Origin: Roridomyces roridus
Lineage: Eukaryota; Basidiomycota; Agaricomycetes; Agaricales; Mycenaceae
DNA length: 64,000 nt
Direction of reading: 5' to 3'
NCBI GenBank assembly: GCA_029378245.1
Contig: JARKIF010000003.1
Span: 930,001-994,000 of the forward strand
The notes below the pieces were generated by a model, which saw only the letters and a program-made list of their open reading frames with translations, did not search any database and was not told the origin of the DNA. Every line of letters starts with the position of its first letter. The stretch's first letter is position 1. Below are positions 1 through 11,300 of the stretch, piece after piece. The position numbers and the translations under genes are program-made.

Positions 1-415
1 ACTCTGAAGTTGTCGTACCCGACTGCGCGTTTCGGCGGCAACCCCCACTTCTCTGGTCTCATCGTGTCGGGAGAGTTTCCTGCCACCTTTTCTCTTCAGA
101 CTAGCGGCAAGGGCGTTCGGTACGAGCACGGTTTCCTACGCGAGCTGGATATGAACCTTTGGAGTAGAATTGTCGAGGTTACGAGCGGACACACGCTCAC
201 GTCCTGGGCAACTGCAGGGGGTCAGTTGGAGTCGCCGGTTCGTTACGGTTCTATTGAAGGGATCGCGAGTAAATACTCACACATTCTTCGCAAAGGTCAC
301 CTTGTATCCCGTTACGCCCGGTTTGCAAACGCAGCAGACTTGGACTCTCGTCGCATCCTGTCAGCTCTACCAGTTCGCCACCCGATTTGATACTGAAATC
401 ACTTTCCTAGCGTGA
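1..415 (+). CDS. Small secreted protein (SSP) family, 3' part, copy 1 (partial at window edge)
   Basis: The 5' end lies outside the window. The visible part follows the exon plan of the full copy at 52166: an exon reading LKLSYPTARFGGNPHFSG, an intron from GTACGAGC to GAGTAG near 119-167, an exon containing EVTSGHTLTSWATAGG, a second intron ending near 297, and a last exon with QQTWTLVAS before TGA at 413-415. The repeated Q-x-W pattern and the G-x-x-LN-LV motif of sibling copies suggest a ricin-B-like beta-trefoil fold; that is inference. It is closest to the minus-strand copy at 59564-60305. I see no disabling change in the visible part. Confidence 0.6.
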
Positions 416-902
416 ATAATGGCCGGTCGTTTTGTTCTTCAGAATTTGTTGAATACTGTGACAGTAAGTATCTGGGATTTCTGCGTGTTTTTAGAAATCC
501 TGTGTATATTAGTCTTCGCAAATATGTTTTTGCTTGTCTCGGACCACCGCAGCGAAGCCAGTGGAACGGCATCAGCTCTAGCCAGCATTGGACTCACTGA
601 GAGGATTCAATAGCTACAACAATTTGGCGCATTGAAAAAGGATCAATTCGAGGATATCCCTCTCTTCTTGGCTTGTTGCTCTCAATATGTGGTTCTGATT
701 CTTGTTGTTCAAGTTGAACCAAAGCTGAACTCGATTTGAACTTGTCTCCACGTGATCCCTTTGCCTCTTGTTTTGAACCACCATCATGTGGTGTTCAACT
801 TGAAACAAACTTCGACGCATGTTCAGATCAACGTCACCGACGGCATTGGATACTATTCCTCTCTGGGCTCAACACTTCTCCAGCTTGTCCCACAGTCCCA
901 CC
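416..902. other. Spacer with dispersed CACGTG/GAACCACCA repeat
   Basis: No gene is supported here. Around 700-790 lies one copy of a recurring block: TTGTTGTTCAAGTTGAAC, then CACGTGATC, then TTTTGAACCACCATCATG. Related blocks occur near 6445, 50780, 51145, 53045, 55040, 55140, 59440 and 61345, mostly between members of the secreted-protein and protease cluster. Confidence 0.5.
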
Positions 903-1572
903 ATGCAGCCAGCTCATTGCTTTCGCCGTCGCTGGAATCGCCTTGGCTCAAGTTGCCGTCGCAGTCGTCATCCCGGCAGACCTAGTCAACATCGTCGATT
1001 ACCAAGGATGTAGCCTCAACCTCGTCGGAGGCAACGAGCACGACGTCACCGCAGTCATCGTCTATCCCTCCCAGTGCAATGATCAGCTCAACCAGCAGGT
1101 AAGTCTGTATCTTTTCCTCTCAATCTTGAATTCGTTCGAGAACCCACCAGTGGTCTTTCGTCCCCCACGTTGGACCCAACTTTACTGTGGTCAACGGCCT
1201 GCGCCCTTCCTTGCAGCTCTCGTACCCGAGCGCCCCCGTCGTCAACGGCAACCCTCTCTTCTCTGCGCTCGTGGTGTACTCGAAGTCCCCGGCCAATTTC
1301 ACCCTCCAGGACGCTGGTAATGGCGGCTTTTAGTAGGTGACCTCTTCCCAATCTTTCGTTTGCTTATTCTCCCTACCCAGCATCATAGAGGCCAATAGCA
1401 AACAGGCGCTGACCTCCTGGGCCGCAGTCTCAGCTCAACCCGAGACGCCTGTACGTTTATCAATGTCCTTTCAGCCGAAGCTATAATTTAACAGGTCACC
1501 CTGGCTCCGCTCAAAATCGGGTTGCAGCGTCAGCAGACTTGGAACATTACCGCGGCGCCGAGCAAAGCCTAA
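903..1572 (+). pseudogene. SSP family copy 2, frame broken just after the start codon
   Basis: The exons match the copies at 3590 and 54212: signal-peptide-like start, VNIVDYQG...LNLVGGN, intron from about 1100, exon with LQLSYP, intron GTAGGTGACC...CAG, exon with QALTSWA, short intron, last exon with QQTWNI, stop at 1570-1572. Directly after ATG (903-905) the bases CAGC occur twice (906-913), where both sibling genes have CAGC once. This 4-bp tandem duplication puts ATG out of frame with the conserved signal peptide, and I find no upstream in-frame ATG. The rest of the reading frame is well preserved, so the lesion looks recent. An alternative first exon could rescue it; I see none. Confidence 0.65.
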
Positions 1573-1664
1573 CCAACTCGATGCCGAAGTTGATACCTAG
1601 ATTGCACCAAGAACTACAGGGCCACAATTATCCGGATGTATCTCGTTGTATACCAAGCAAACAT

Positions 1665-2517
1665 CTACCAAGCAATCTCATCTGTCTGCGGGGGCCCGGC
1701 CATTGTCTCAAAGTTCAAAAATTTGCCACTCGTCTTCTCCTTTGTCGCATTATCCACGCGATTCAAAATCCCCGTAATACACCGCTCCACCGTATTCGGC
1801 GCCTGAGGCATCCCATTCGCCACGGCCCCGGCATTTCCCAAATCCGTCTGGACCCAACCGGGGTGAAGCGCGTACACCGTGACCGTGGGGTTCTCCGCAT
1901 CGAGGGTCTTGACGATAAAATTGGCTGCAGCCTTGGAGCCCATGTATGCTGGGGCCTGGAGGTTCTTGTATGCGCCGAGGGAGCCGCCAAAGGAGGAGAT
2001 GTACACGAGCTGGGGTTTGCTCGAGGCGAGGAGGAGTTTGTGGGTGGCTTGCCATAGGATGATGAGGCCGAGGCTGTTGATTTGATAGTGCTCGAGGAAG
2101 TCGTCGGGGTTGGAGGTCGCGATGGGGCCGAATTGCTTACAGATGCCTGCGAGACAGAGTCAGGAAAATGTGCCAGACGGGACGAATAAACGCGATGCAC
2201 CAGCGTTGGCGATGACGACGTCGAGCTGCCCCGCAGTCTCGGCAATTTCGGCGATGGCAGCGTCGTTGCTCGCCTTGTCGCTCACCACGAGCTTGACGGG
2301 GTGCACGTTGGAGAACTTGGCGGCGAGCTCCGTCAGGGATTTGGCCGTCGGGTCACGAGCGCCGGCAAAGACGATCGCGTTGGGACGCTCAGCGAGCGTG
2401 GCAACGAGGCCGTACCCAATTCCGCGGTTGGTGCCGGTGACTGCCAGGGAGATGAGCTTTGCGTCAGGGAAAGGACGCGAAGGCGGGCCCACCGAGGTAG
2501 ACGGTCTTGTCGGACAT
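1665..2517 (-). CDS. Short-chain dehydrogenase/reductase (SDR), NAD(P)-dependent
   Basis: A classical SDR oxidoreductase of about 248 residues, with three exons modelled at 2517-2493, 2440-2201 and 2146-1665. The start ATG at 2517 gives MSDKTVYL. Splicing of the 52-nt intron (GTGGGC...GGCAG) joins it to VTGTNRGIGYG, the Rossmann nucleotide-binding glycine motif. The second intron (2200-2147) lies in the NAG motif, giving VVIANAG. The third exon carries the catalytic serine in YISSFGG and the active-site Y-x-x-x-K as YMGSK, followed by the HPGWVQTDLG segment typical of the family. All motifs are present and no break is seen, so it is probably functional. Substrate unknown; norsolorinic-acid-ketoreductase-like proteins are the nearest type I recall. 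It sits convergent to the upstream broken SSP copy. Confidence 0.88.
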
Positions 2518-3589
2518 TTGAATTTTGGATGTGAACAAAGAGGAAGAAGAGAGGGTCGACTGGCTTGGAGCTGGTCCAGTCAAGTAAGTATCCGTCAGGC
2601 ATTGCTATTAAGTAGTGAATGCAGCTATTGAGATGGATAAGCTGACGACGAGGAAGGTAAGAGCCATCACGGACTTTGGTGTGGGTCAGCACAGAACGTT
2701 CAACAATTTTGTGCGCTTTTCTGGTTTAAACGAGACTCGGAAACCTTCGGAAACCCTGTGCCCCAGACTGCTCGCAAAAATCGTAAATATTGCTGAGGGC
2801 GCCGGAGTACTATGCCGAATCAATTTTGGAGAACACAAGTACGTATATAAGAAAGTTCACGCAGTTTCGGTGAACTCGGTGAACCCGGACTGATGGTGAG
2901 TGAACTCTTGATGTGATTGATGTGCGAACCCTCTGTGATCAGACAACGACTCCCCAGTTATTCTTATTTCTTTCGAACCATCATGGCGCTCAAACGGCAT
3001 CACCATGCTTCACTTGCTACTCCTTCTCTCTGGGATTGCTCTGGGTCAATCAACATCTTGTACCAGGAATGGATTGCGACTGGATTCTAGGCCCGCAGCT
3101 TGACTCTCGAGTCTTCGCGCTCAGGCTGAATCGTGTCCCCGGTAATGGCAACGAACTTGCTAACCAGTGGAAAAAAGACGGAATGCATTCTGTATATGGG
3201 CCCCGCCTGATATCGATGCAAAATTTGCCCTAGCCTGGCGCAAGTGATGTATCTGAATTCCCTGGCTTGAGTGCGGTCAGGGTCGTAAATCCGCGGGCCG
3301 TCGAAGCCTGGTGGCACGTTCGTGACCCCTCTATGCCTTTTTCAACCCGAAGCGGCCCAGCGGGGGAGTGGACCATTCAAAAATTTACATCATAGGACCC
3401 AGTTTTTCCAATTCGGCGAGTACATCCTACCATTCGCTGGGCTTCTCGATTGTAAAAGGCCAAACTTCTTTCATCCACCACGGGCGCACATGTGGCAGTC
3501 TCTTCTCCGGCCAGGGAATTCTTTGGCCCCATAAAACCTCGACTGCACGCCGCATTCCTTCAACCCCTCGAGTTCTTACTACTTCGTAC
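2518..3589. other. Intergenic region, possible orphan signal-peptide ORF at 3005-3103
   Basis: No multi-exon gene is recognisable. One short ORF, 3005-3103 on the plus strand (32 residues), begins MLHLLLLLSGIALGQ, a convincing signal peptide, but stops soon after. It may be the first exon of a lost or unrecognised secreted protein gene, or chance. The last 200 bases should be the promoter of the SSP copy at 3590. Confidence 0.3.
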
Positions 3590-4322
3590 ATGCAGCTCAT
3601 CTCGCTCGCCGTTGCTACTATCGCCCTCGCCAACGTGGCGTACGGTGTATCCATCCCCACTGGGAGTCCGGTCAATATCATCGACTTCCAAGGAAACGGT
3701 CTCAACCTCGCGATCGTTGGAGCCACTGATATCGATGGAACCGCAGTCATTTACTACCCTGGGACCTACAATAACCAGCTCAACCAACAGGCGAGACTAT
3801 TATATATTTCTTGCTCGTGCGCGGCGCCTGATTTCTCGATGCCGCGGCAGTGGATCTTAAACCCACACGGATCCAACTATACCATTGAGAATCATGATAA
3901 AATTGGCCCAGCCTTGCAGCTAGCGTACCCCGGGGCTCCCTACGCCAATGGCGCCCCTTGGCGCCCCTAACTTTGCAGGCCTAGTCGTGTATTCGGTGTT
4001 CCCGTTGGTCAGCTTCACAATCAAGCCCGTCGGTAGTGGTTTCAAGTACGCGGTGAAACTTTGGAATGTGGCTTCTGCTAACCTCTCCGCGCAGTATTAT
4101 CGAGGCCAGCAGCGGGCAGGCGCTGACCTCCTGGGCAAAGGTTGACGCGCAACCTGAGACTCCTGTGCGTCAGCTATCCATGCTTGAAATATCAGACTTA
4201 CAGCTTCGTTCGAATAGGTCACCCTGGCTCCGTTGAATTCGGGGTTGCAGAGTCAGCAGACTTGGAACATTGTTGCGGCGCCGAGCAAGCGTAACCGACG
4301 CGAAGCCGAAGTCGACACTTAG
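3590..4322 (+). pseudogene. SSP family copy 3, frameshifted by a 10-bp tandem duplication
   Basis: The start at 3590 gives MQLISLAVATIALANVAYG, a signal peptide, then VNIIDFQGNGLNLA. The first intron would use a GC donor (CAG|GCGAGA near 3789) where the sibling at 54212 has GT. In exon 2 the 10 bases TGGCGCCCCT occur twice in a row, 3949-3958 and 3959-3968. The sibling genes have a single unit, so the frame shifts in the middle of the conserved domain and a stop follows at 3968-3970. Downstream exons (GLVVYS, QALTSWA, QQTWNI) are intact in the other frame, with the natural stop at 4320-4322. A recently broken gene is most likely. Confidence 0.65.
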
Positions 4323-4422
4323 ATTGCGCCAAGAACTCTCACTTCCCAGTTATCCTTCTTCCTGTCTTTGTTTCACAGCTACTTTGGTTTTGAAATACAT
4401 TCACGTCGCGTTTTAGAAAAAA

Positions 4423-5329
4423 CTATGCACTATCCGTAATATCCGATTCCTCCAACATCGACCGTGGCGTGCAATAGCGCTGCACAACTGAAGTTCCGGA
4501 TTGACTGCTAATGCCAGAACAGCTGCGTACGAGGGGCGGGCGTCGGACGGGGGAGCAGCTGTGCGGGAGCTCGCGGGGCGGAGACGCCGGGGTGGGTGAT
4601 TCCAACCTTGATGCTGAATTCCCATGCGCATGCACAGGCGGTGTCAGCTCAATCTCGACGAGCTCGATCATGTCGTGCGCTGGGTGCGGCGTCGCAGGAC
4701 GATGTTGAGCGGCAGCGCGGGAGGTTGACGCTGATGAGGACGCCCCGAGGAAACCGGCAACGGCTGTCCAGAGGCAAGCGAGACATCCCTGTTCCGTATC
4801 CGAGTCGTATTCAGCTTCAGGCTCCGCTTCAACTTTGCGCGATAGGTCACTGAGCTTGGTTGGTGGCTCATTGACGGGGCCCAACGTGTCGAGGAATAGG
4901 GGATCTTGACTCAGGATGTAGTTGGATTGCACGACGCCAAAGCGGGTGGTTACACCAGCGAGGCCGATACCGAGACCGAGACCGGCGTCTTTCCAGCGGT
5001 GGTCTCTCCTATTCGCAGCCTAAACGCTGAGATGAGACATCGAACTGGAATATATGGAGGGCGAGACGCACGACTTGATTCAGGAACGCAGTCCTGGGGC
5101 TGTGGTAGTATCCTCTGCGGTCCCGCACTGGAATTGGATAGTGGACGCGCTGGATCTGCCCGCGGTCGGGGAGCTCGAAAGGCAGGTCGGATATGGACGT
5201 GGAGGGTGGGATTGTGCTGCCCGACCAGCGAGCAGCGGTACCAGAAGGGGAGAAGGTAAGAGGCGAGAGCATTTTGAAAGCAAAAAAGCAAGTAGATGAT
5301 GGAAGAGGAGAAAGAGGGAGATGAGACAT
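4423..5329 (-). CDS. Hypothetical protein, low-complexity C-terminus, possible membrane segment
   Basis: I do not recognise a family. Two open stretches on the minus strand join well through a short intron of about 37 nt (GTTCGATG...GAATAG near 5050-5020): an N-terminal part from ATG at 5329 (or at the internal ATG of MLSPLTFSPSG) and a C-terminal part running to the stop at 4423. The joint reads HIFQ-RDHRWKDAGLGLGIGL, which keeps one frame. The glycine-leucine run and a later stretch, GCLACLWTAVAGFLGA, could be membrane segments. The C-terminus is rich in Ser, Pro and Ala. The unusually short intron is the weak point of the model. Confidence 0.45.
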
Positions 5330-5494
5330 AGGATCAAGTTGTTTGGTGCATCATGATTTTTGCGTGCCGAATCAGTGCCGAATTCCTTCATTACAACATC
5401 CTGCACAAATCCTATACACCACAGCTCTCGCGTCCAAGTTTGTTAATACCTTTGTCGAGTATCTTGAGCGCCTTAATGATCGCGGACTTGTCGT

Positions 5495-6255
5495 CCTAGA
5501 TCCCAACAGTCAGGATGTCGCGGCGAAATTCGTCTATAACACCCTCCATAATATCTCGCTGGCATCCCATGAATCGATTCACGTAGAACGGTATCTCGTT
5601 CTTCTCGAAATCTCTTTTAATGCGGACGCATTCGTCGCTGGCGTTGTGTCTCATGGAGACCCATTGTATAATCGCCTCGGCCGGAATTTATCTGGTCGCC
5701 CGGTGTGGTCGTAGCCGTAGCAGACCCAGCAGAGGACGTAGAAGAGGGATTTGACGTCGTCGGAGACTCTGCCTGGGCGGGTGGGATTGCGGTCGACGGT
5801 CGTTCGCGCGGAGCTGGTCCAGAGTCTGGAACGCCAACTTGCGCCTATGAGTAGGAGGATGCGGAAGACGGGAAAACGGGCACACACAGGGCGACACATC
5901 TGGAATCTCTTTGCTCCGTCGTTACATGATCCATCTAAAGGGTCGGGATAGTCGAGGTCTACAACAACGCCGCGAATGCCGTCCTTTTTCTCGATGAGGA
6001 TGTTGTTAAAGTCGATATGTCTGTGCAGCGTCTGGTAGTCTGAGAATAAGGATTCAAGCACTGCAGAACTTTATCAGAATGGAGAACCGATGTACTATCA
6101 TGGTGGCACGCACCGAGAACCACGTCTCGGAGTGCGCGGAGCAACTCTGCTGCAGAAGGAGCCTGTTCTAGTGAGAGTTTTGGTTCGTGTGGTGTAGAAT
6201 AGCTTGCTTCCTTGACGTAGCCCATGGTATTTCGGACACGAGTGACGATTGGCAC
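5495..6255 (-). pseudogene. FunK1-type protein kinase, decayed
   Basis: FunK1 kinases are expanded in Agaricomycetes. The order seen here fits their C-lobe: ELLRALRDVVLG before an intron (GTGCGTGCC...CTGCAG near 6112-6060), then LHRHIDFNNILI in the position of the catalytic loop, VVVDLDYP in the position of the metal-binding DLD, and DDVKSLFYVLCWVC, the family's typical helix. The catalytic-loop aspartate (HRD in active members) is replaced by His (HRH). Near 5665-5655 the frame shifts: the matching continuation, QWVSMRHNASDECVRIKRDF, is in another frame and runs to a stop at about 5495. The N-lobe upstream of 6255 could not be traced. Probably inactive. Confidence 0.6.
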
Positions 6256-6955
6256 ACTGGACGGTCAGTCAGTGACTCAGACTCAGACGTCTGGACCCAT
6301 GATATCTTGAACCGAGGGCGAGGGCGTCGAAGGAGGGACCTACAGCAGAAGAAGTACGCGTTGAATTGTCTGAAATTGGATGGCAAGAGTATCCTTTGAA
6401 TCCACAGGATGGAGGTTGGGAGGAAGAGAGTCGGGTTTGATCAACACACGTGACCGTCACGGCTTTTGTCCCAACCACCATGTGGCCTGACCACAACACA
6501 CAGATCGTCTCCGTTTTTTTTTTGCGGAGCTGTCGAGCTTCCTTTTCCTGTGTACACCCAACCTTGCCTAACCACGGTACACCTCAACTCGGCGCCGGGG
6601 CGTTAATGATTACTCGGCCCGTCAAATCCGCGCCGGTGATGGCCGTTTATGCCTCCTGCTCCACCCTTCCTCGCTAAACCACCATGTCACTCTATGAATC
6701 TGTTCTCAGTCAACGACCGAGCAAGGCCGCGAGGGCTTCTTTCTGCTTGGACTTGGCTTACTGTCAAATTGAATGCGCAGCAAACTCTGACAAAGCGGCC
6801 TGGAAGCACTTACCAAGCTCGTCGGTCATTGGACGCAGATACGTTTCTGATACCGAACTTCTTTCTGACCAACCCACCGATGTCTATGCTCTTGGATTAT
6901 CCATCCTGTCGGCTCAGAAAGAATATTCCCCTGGCATGCCCGTAGAACGAAGGTG
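6256..6955. other. Intergenic region with a copy of the CACGTG-type repeat
   Basis: No gene is supported. Near 6438-6490 the block TTTGATCAACACACGTGACC...CCCAACCACCATGTGG resembles the dispersed repeat found around the secreted-protein cluster. An open stretch on the plus strand, 6684-7121, starts with a good CCACCATG context but has no recognisable domain. Confidence 0.3.
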
Positions 6956-6961
6956 TATAAA
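6956..6961 (+). promoter_or_regulatory. TATA box of the reductase gene
   Basis: TATAAA lies 60 bases upstream of the ATG at 7021, in a plausible distance for a fungal core promoter. It supports the chosen start of the reductase. Confidence 0.4.
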
Positions 6962-7020
6962 GCGAGAGTGGCAAGTAGTCAATTCCATATCCTCTCCAAA
7001 TCCTCTTCACTTGATCTACA

Positions 7021-7815
7021 ATGCCCACTCAAGCAAAGTCTCTCGTCTTCGTTACTGGTGCCGCTGGATACCTCGGTTTCGAGGTTGTGCACCAGCTACT
7101 CCAAGCAGGCTACGCCGTTAGAGGGTAAGTCCGTTGAGCCATCCTTGATGAATGTTGCTCAAAATGCTTTTAGCGCTGCTCGAGGCCGCAAACTCCCTTT
7201 GCTGAAGAAGGCGTTCGCCAAATATCCGCAGTTTGAAGCTGTTGAGATCGCCGACGTTTCGACAGCCGACTATCAAGAGGTTTTCAAGGGTGTCGAGGCC
7301 ATCATCCACACCGCCGCTCCGCTGCCCGGGCGAGCTGATAGCGAGACTGCGTTCAACGTACGCTTTCCCTTAAAATCTCCTGATCCCTGTCCGACTAATG
7401 CCATCACAGAGCGCGATAGAAGGGTCTCTGCACATCCTGCGTGAGGCTCATAAATCAGGAATCAAGAAATTCGTTGCAACCGGCTCGATGGTGACCTTCC
7501 CTAACGACGCGTTTGGTTCAAATGGTGAGAAAGGTCGTCTTACCTATCGCAAAAGCTAACCAACTTCCTGCAGACTGGGTCCCAATAACCAAAGAGCAAG
7601 CTGTCAAAGGCAACGCCTTTCAGCTCTACATCGGCGAAAAGAAGTTCGGCGAGCAGGCCGTCCTCTCAGATATTACGAAGGATGACCATACTCTCGTCCC
7701 GTCCACGTTCCCACCTGGACTTCTCGGTTTCCAGACGAACGCCATGAGGCCGCCGCATCCGCAACTGTCTCTCTTGCTGAAGCAAAACCGCTCGTGTCGG
7801 CGAGTAGCTCGATAA
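7021..7815 (+). pseudogene. NAD-dependent reductase (extended SDR, dihydroflavonol/methylglyoxal reductase-like), C-terminally truncated
   Basis: The start MPTQAKSLVFVTGAAGYLGFEVV shows the GxxGxxG nucleotide-binding loop of extended SDRs. Introns at 7123-7173, from about 7358, and from 7525 all splice in frame, giving IIHTAAPLPG, KKFVATGSM and a region with Y-I-G-E-K-K, where the family has its catalytic Y-x-x-x-K (here Y-IGE-K). After GEQAVL (about 7668) the sequence no longer resembles the family: the substrate-binding half is missing and an unrelated tail runs to the stop at 7815. Only about 200 of the usual 330-350 residues are present. The break seems to be a rearrangement, since the sequence to the right belongs to the upstream region of an SSP copy. 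Confidence 0.7.
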
Positions 7816-8079
7816 TGTCTCTCGGCCGAATTTTATTAGAGCTTACACAGGTCACTCTCCATTCTTTGAACCTCCATTCCCCCTTTTCGCAACAGTCAAC
7901 GGGCCAACGGGTTTCAAAGGCCGGCCGGTTTCCATTGGTTTCCATGAACCTCTTCCCCTCATTCAGAAGTTTCTGTTCACGAATCAGGGCCGTGTGTCTT
8001 TGCATTTTCGCGACATCAAGGACGCCACCCGGCGTCGAGATATCCAGTAACCTCCCCTCTCCGAGTGGTCTCTGGTGAC
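7816..8079. repeat. Shared upstream block of the SSP family
   Basis: Positions about 7919-7985 (GGCCGGTTTCCATTGG, then CCTCATTCAGAAGTTTCTG) recur upstream of other family members at about 53752-53815 and, on the minus strand, about 60530-60592. It probably represents an ancestral promoter block copied with the genes. Confidence 0.5.
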
Positions 8080-8207
8080 ATGAAGTTCATCGCTCTTGCT
8101 GGTATCGCCCTCGCCCGACTTCCAAAGATACGGCCGCGACCTTGCCCATCGACGATGCCGCAGTAATTGTGTATCCCTGGTCTTGCAATAACGCGCGCAA
8201 TCAACAG
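8080..8207 (+). pseudogene. SSP family copy 4, exon 1 remnant
   Basis: ATG at 8080 starts MKFIALAGIALA, a signal-peptide start like the sibling genes. The conserved VNIVDFQG region is then missing or frame-broken, and the exon end is recognisable out of frame: DAAVIVYPWSCNN followed by NQQ and a GTGAG donor at 8208. No second exon is found before the transposon border at 8379. A truncated, non-functional copy. Confidence 0.55.
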
Positions 8208-8386
8208 GTGAGACGATGCAACTCTACGCTGCAGTGGTAGCTTACACCTCATGGCCAGACACTAGTTTTGTTCGATTGATATTGAAACGAGGGCTGGGTT
8301 CGCTACGGCTGAGTGAGTTGAATTCGTTCATTACGATTCTCGAGGATAATGACACGCTATAGTTCTAATATCACCATCCCGACGTA

Positions 8387-11300
8387 CACCTAAGGAAGCT
8401 ACGTTTCCGTCCTTGGCGGACCCGTAAGGTAGCTTAAAATGTTGACACGAAGCATACCTAACAGGCCCTGGCTACGACCTCCGAACGAGTCCGAAGAGCG
8501 ACGGATCAATTATGCCCGATTGGGAAGCTCATCCTGCTTCCCCCCACCACCATCGTCAAGCGCTTTGGCACGCCGTTGGCAATCCACGTCCAGGGGTGCT
8601 ATTCCCCTACTTCTAGCACATCATTGACGGACCCTCTCGCCTTCTCAGACACCCTGAAGCCCGCTGGAAGATCTCCGTTAACATTGCCACCTCCGTTCCT
8701 CAGGCTCAGCCGCTCCACCAGGCCCCCTTGGGGCTGCCTCGCACGCCTCCTCCGCATTCCTGTCTGACCTCAAAGAGGTATTCAATAAAGCGTTCTCTTT
8801 GTCCGCGACGCCTTCTCGGACTACCACAGCCGTGACCTACGGCACCCCTCCAGCTCCAGCTCCATTCCTTTTACCTGCACCCCTTCCGGCCACCCCCGCA
8901 ATCCTGCCTCGAAAACGTCTTGAATACAAGGGACTTATCGACGGAATACGACGCCTTCGACGTACTGTGAACCTGCGCTAATATGGTGGGCTCCCCGGCT
9001 GGTATCACTACCCACGTCCGTTTCGTACTACCCCTCGGTACGCGACAGTCTTTTACATACGTCTCCAACTCTGAACAGCCGCAGATACTCAACACTATGC
9101 ACGGAGGTACCTCTGGGGAGCTGAGTACTGAAGGCGCGTCCAAGTGTGTCACCTCGAGCTCCCGGATGGGCGTGTCTGCGTGGCTCGGAGGGAATGTTCC
9201 ACGGCACCCTCGCCCTCGACGCCATCCAAAACGTGTACGCCAATACCTACGGCCTATGCATCCCCTCCCCGGCCCGCGGCTTTCCTTTTCTTATCGCGTC
9301 CTCGGGTGGGTTGGCGTCGGCGTTGCTCCCTTCTGGAGATGCGGGAGGAGAGGGCGAGGAGATTCAAACGCGAAGGTGAAGGAGGTGGTATAATAGCGGG
9401 GGTACGTGGGACGTTGGGAGGTGAGGAAGTAGGGGGTCAATTATGGGACATCGGGAGTCGAGTTTTGTGAAGGTAGGCCGTCCGACGATGCTTTCTTTCT
9501 TAGTTTCTATGCTCGGCTTGTACCACCTACGGCACCTCCGCACCCCAATGAATATATCTCCCTCCATATCTCTCCCATTCTCGTTCTCATTCCAGGCTTA
9601 GAACATCGAGTGATACTATCTCTTCTGTGTATAAGCCTGGATAGAATGGAATCTCTGAGAACATGGCCACCTCCTCCACCTCCGTTGCATTGGCACTTCC
9701 ATTGAGTAACGTCCGGCCAGCCAATCGGATGCCGAAAAAAGATCGTTCCCTACCATTATTTTTCTCCAGGACGCATTTCATCTCAGATTCACTCTTTTGA
9801 AGCTCGGGGTTTTATTCTGGGGGTCTGCCGCACCCGAATTAATTTTCGTCTCATTTTTCCAGGGTGATTTAATACGGGAACACCGTTTCGCTCGAAAGAC
9901 GGAGTACTTCCCATATGCTTTCGTACTTCAGTTGCAGCCAACTTGTCGAATGTCGAGCAATGAATTTCCCCTTCACTCAGTATTCGTCAGCACTGTTGTA
10001 GATGTTATTTGAAGTCTTGGAACGCTTCCCCTGATGCTCGGTTTTATTTCTTGACCGCAGACGAGGAAATGAAAGAATATGCGTAGTTTCGCAAACGCGC
10101 CAACCCACCGCTCCCTCTGCATTCGGGAATTCCGTTGGACACTGCCTGCATCTATGCTGCTCCCTTACTCACAGGCTAGAGCCCCGTGGCCGCCCAGGCA
10201 CTAACGACGACCACCTCCGTGTTTTTTCACATTTCATTCCCGTGGCTCCGGTACGACTTAACGCTGAGCTTCAAGACATCATGGAGAGGAGAGGAGGGAG
10301 AAGAGATAGATGAGGAGAGGGAATGATATTGCGTATGGGAGGCAAGGACAATGTACATACGAGTGCAATCAACTAGATGTGCGAGCATCCACGCGGCGTG
10401 ATCAACCTATTGAGCAGTCACGGAAAACATGACCTGACCTGCCGCTACCTCCCCAGGGGCGTTGTCAGCTCCATTGGGGCATGGCGCATGTGGTGACGAA
10501 GGTAGGTAGGCAGAAGTAGAGAGAATCCATGCGGAATCGGGTGTGGGCGAGGCAGAGGGGTGACGGCGGGAATATTTGCTGGCGGAAAGACGAAAGCCTT
10601 GTCGTGGCGCAGTGCCGTTGCAGGTGAAGGAGAAGATCGGAGGCGGTAGGCGGAGGTCGTAGGTGCGCAGGGGACAACGCCGAGTCGCCGACGCTGAGCA
10701 GACGCAGACGTATGCTCTCGTCCTTGAGGTCCGGGTGATACTCTGGCTGCACGAAGGCTCTGTCGGCTGCGGCAACGGTGCTGCATCAGCAGCGCGGTGG
10801 GATCCGATTTGACGGCAGTGGTGGTAAATACGATCTGGCGCACGTGTGTGTCCTGTGTCCTCCGTATCGTCCGAAGGAGCAGGTGCGCAAGGCGGCCTAA
10901 ATGGGGTGCGGGTGCAACGAGGAACGCAGGTGGCGGAGGTGGCGTAGGTCGGGCCTGTTGCACATCAACAGCATATTATTCAACGGAAGCGCCAGAGTCG
11001 TAGAGATGCCTTCGAGGTCGGGATATGGAGGCGGCGTGCAAGGTAGCCCGAACGAGTAATATACCCGCCGCTGGAAGAGTCACTGGCGGCCCCCGGTGGC
11101 CCCCGATGGACACCGGCGGCCGTTGGCAGACAGTGATTGACATCGTTTGCCGACGGATCGTTGAACTGTTTTGATGATCGCCGCTGGCTTCCATCAAATT
11201 ACATTTGCAAAGCTCAGTCGGTGGACTCCACTGGTCTTTCGAGAATATTCCATATTTCACTTCAGATTTTGACTACTTGTGATAGAAACCTTGGCTACGT

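Noticed and set aside
3087..3317. 76-codon minus-strand ORF as a gene.
   Set aside because: No domain, no neighbouring exon in frame, poor start context.
10407..10963. Minus-strand ORFs of up to 172 codons as a gene.
   Set aside because: Pro/Arg/Ala-rich in all overlapping frames, no splice plan, no family; best explained by GC-rich composition inside the 3.7-kb element.
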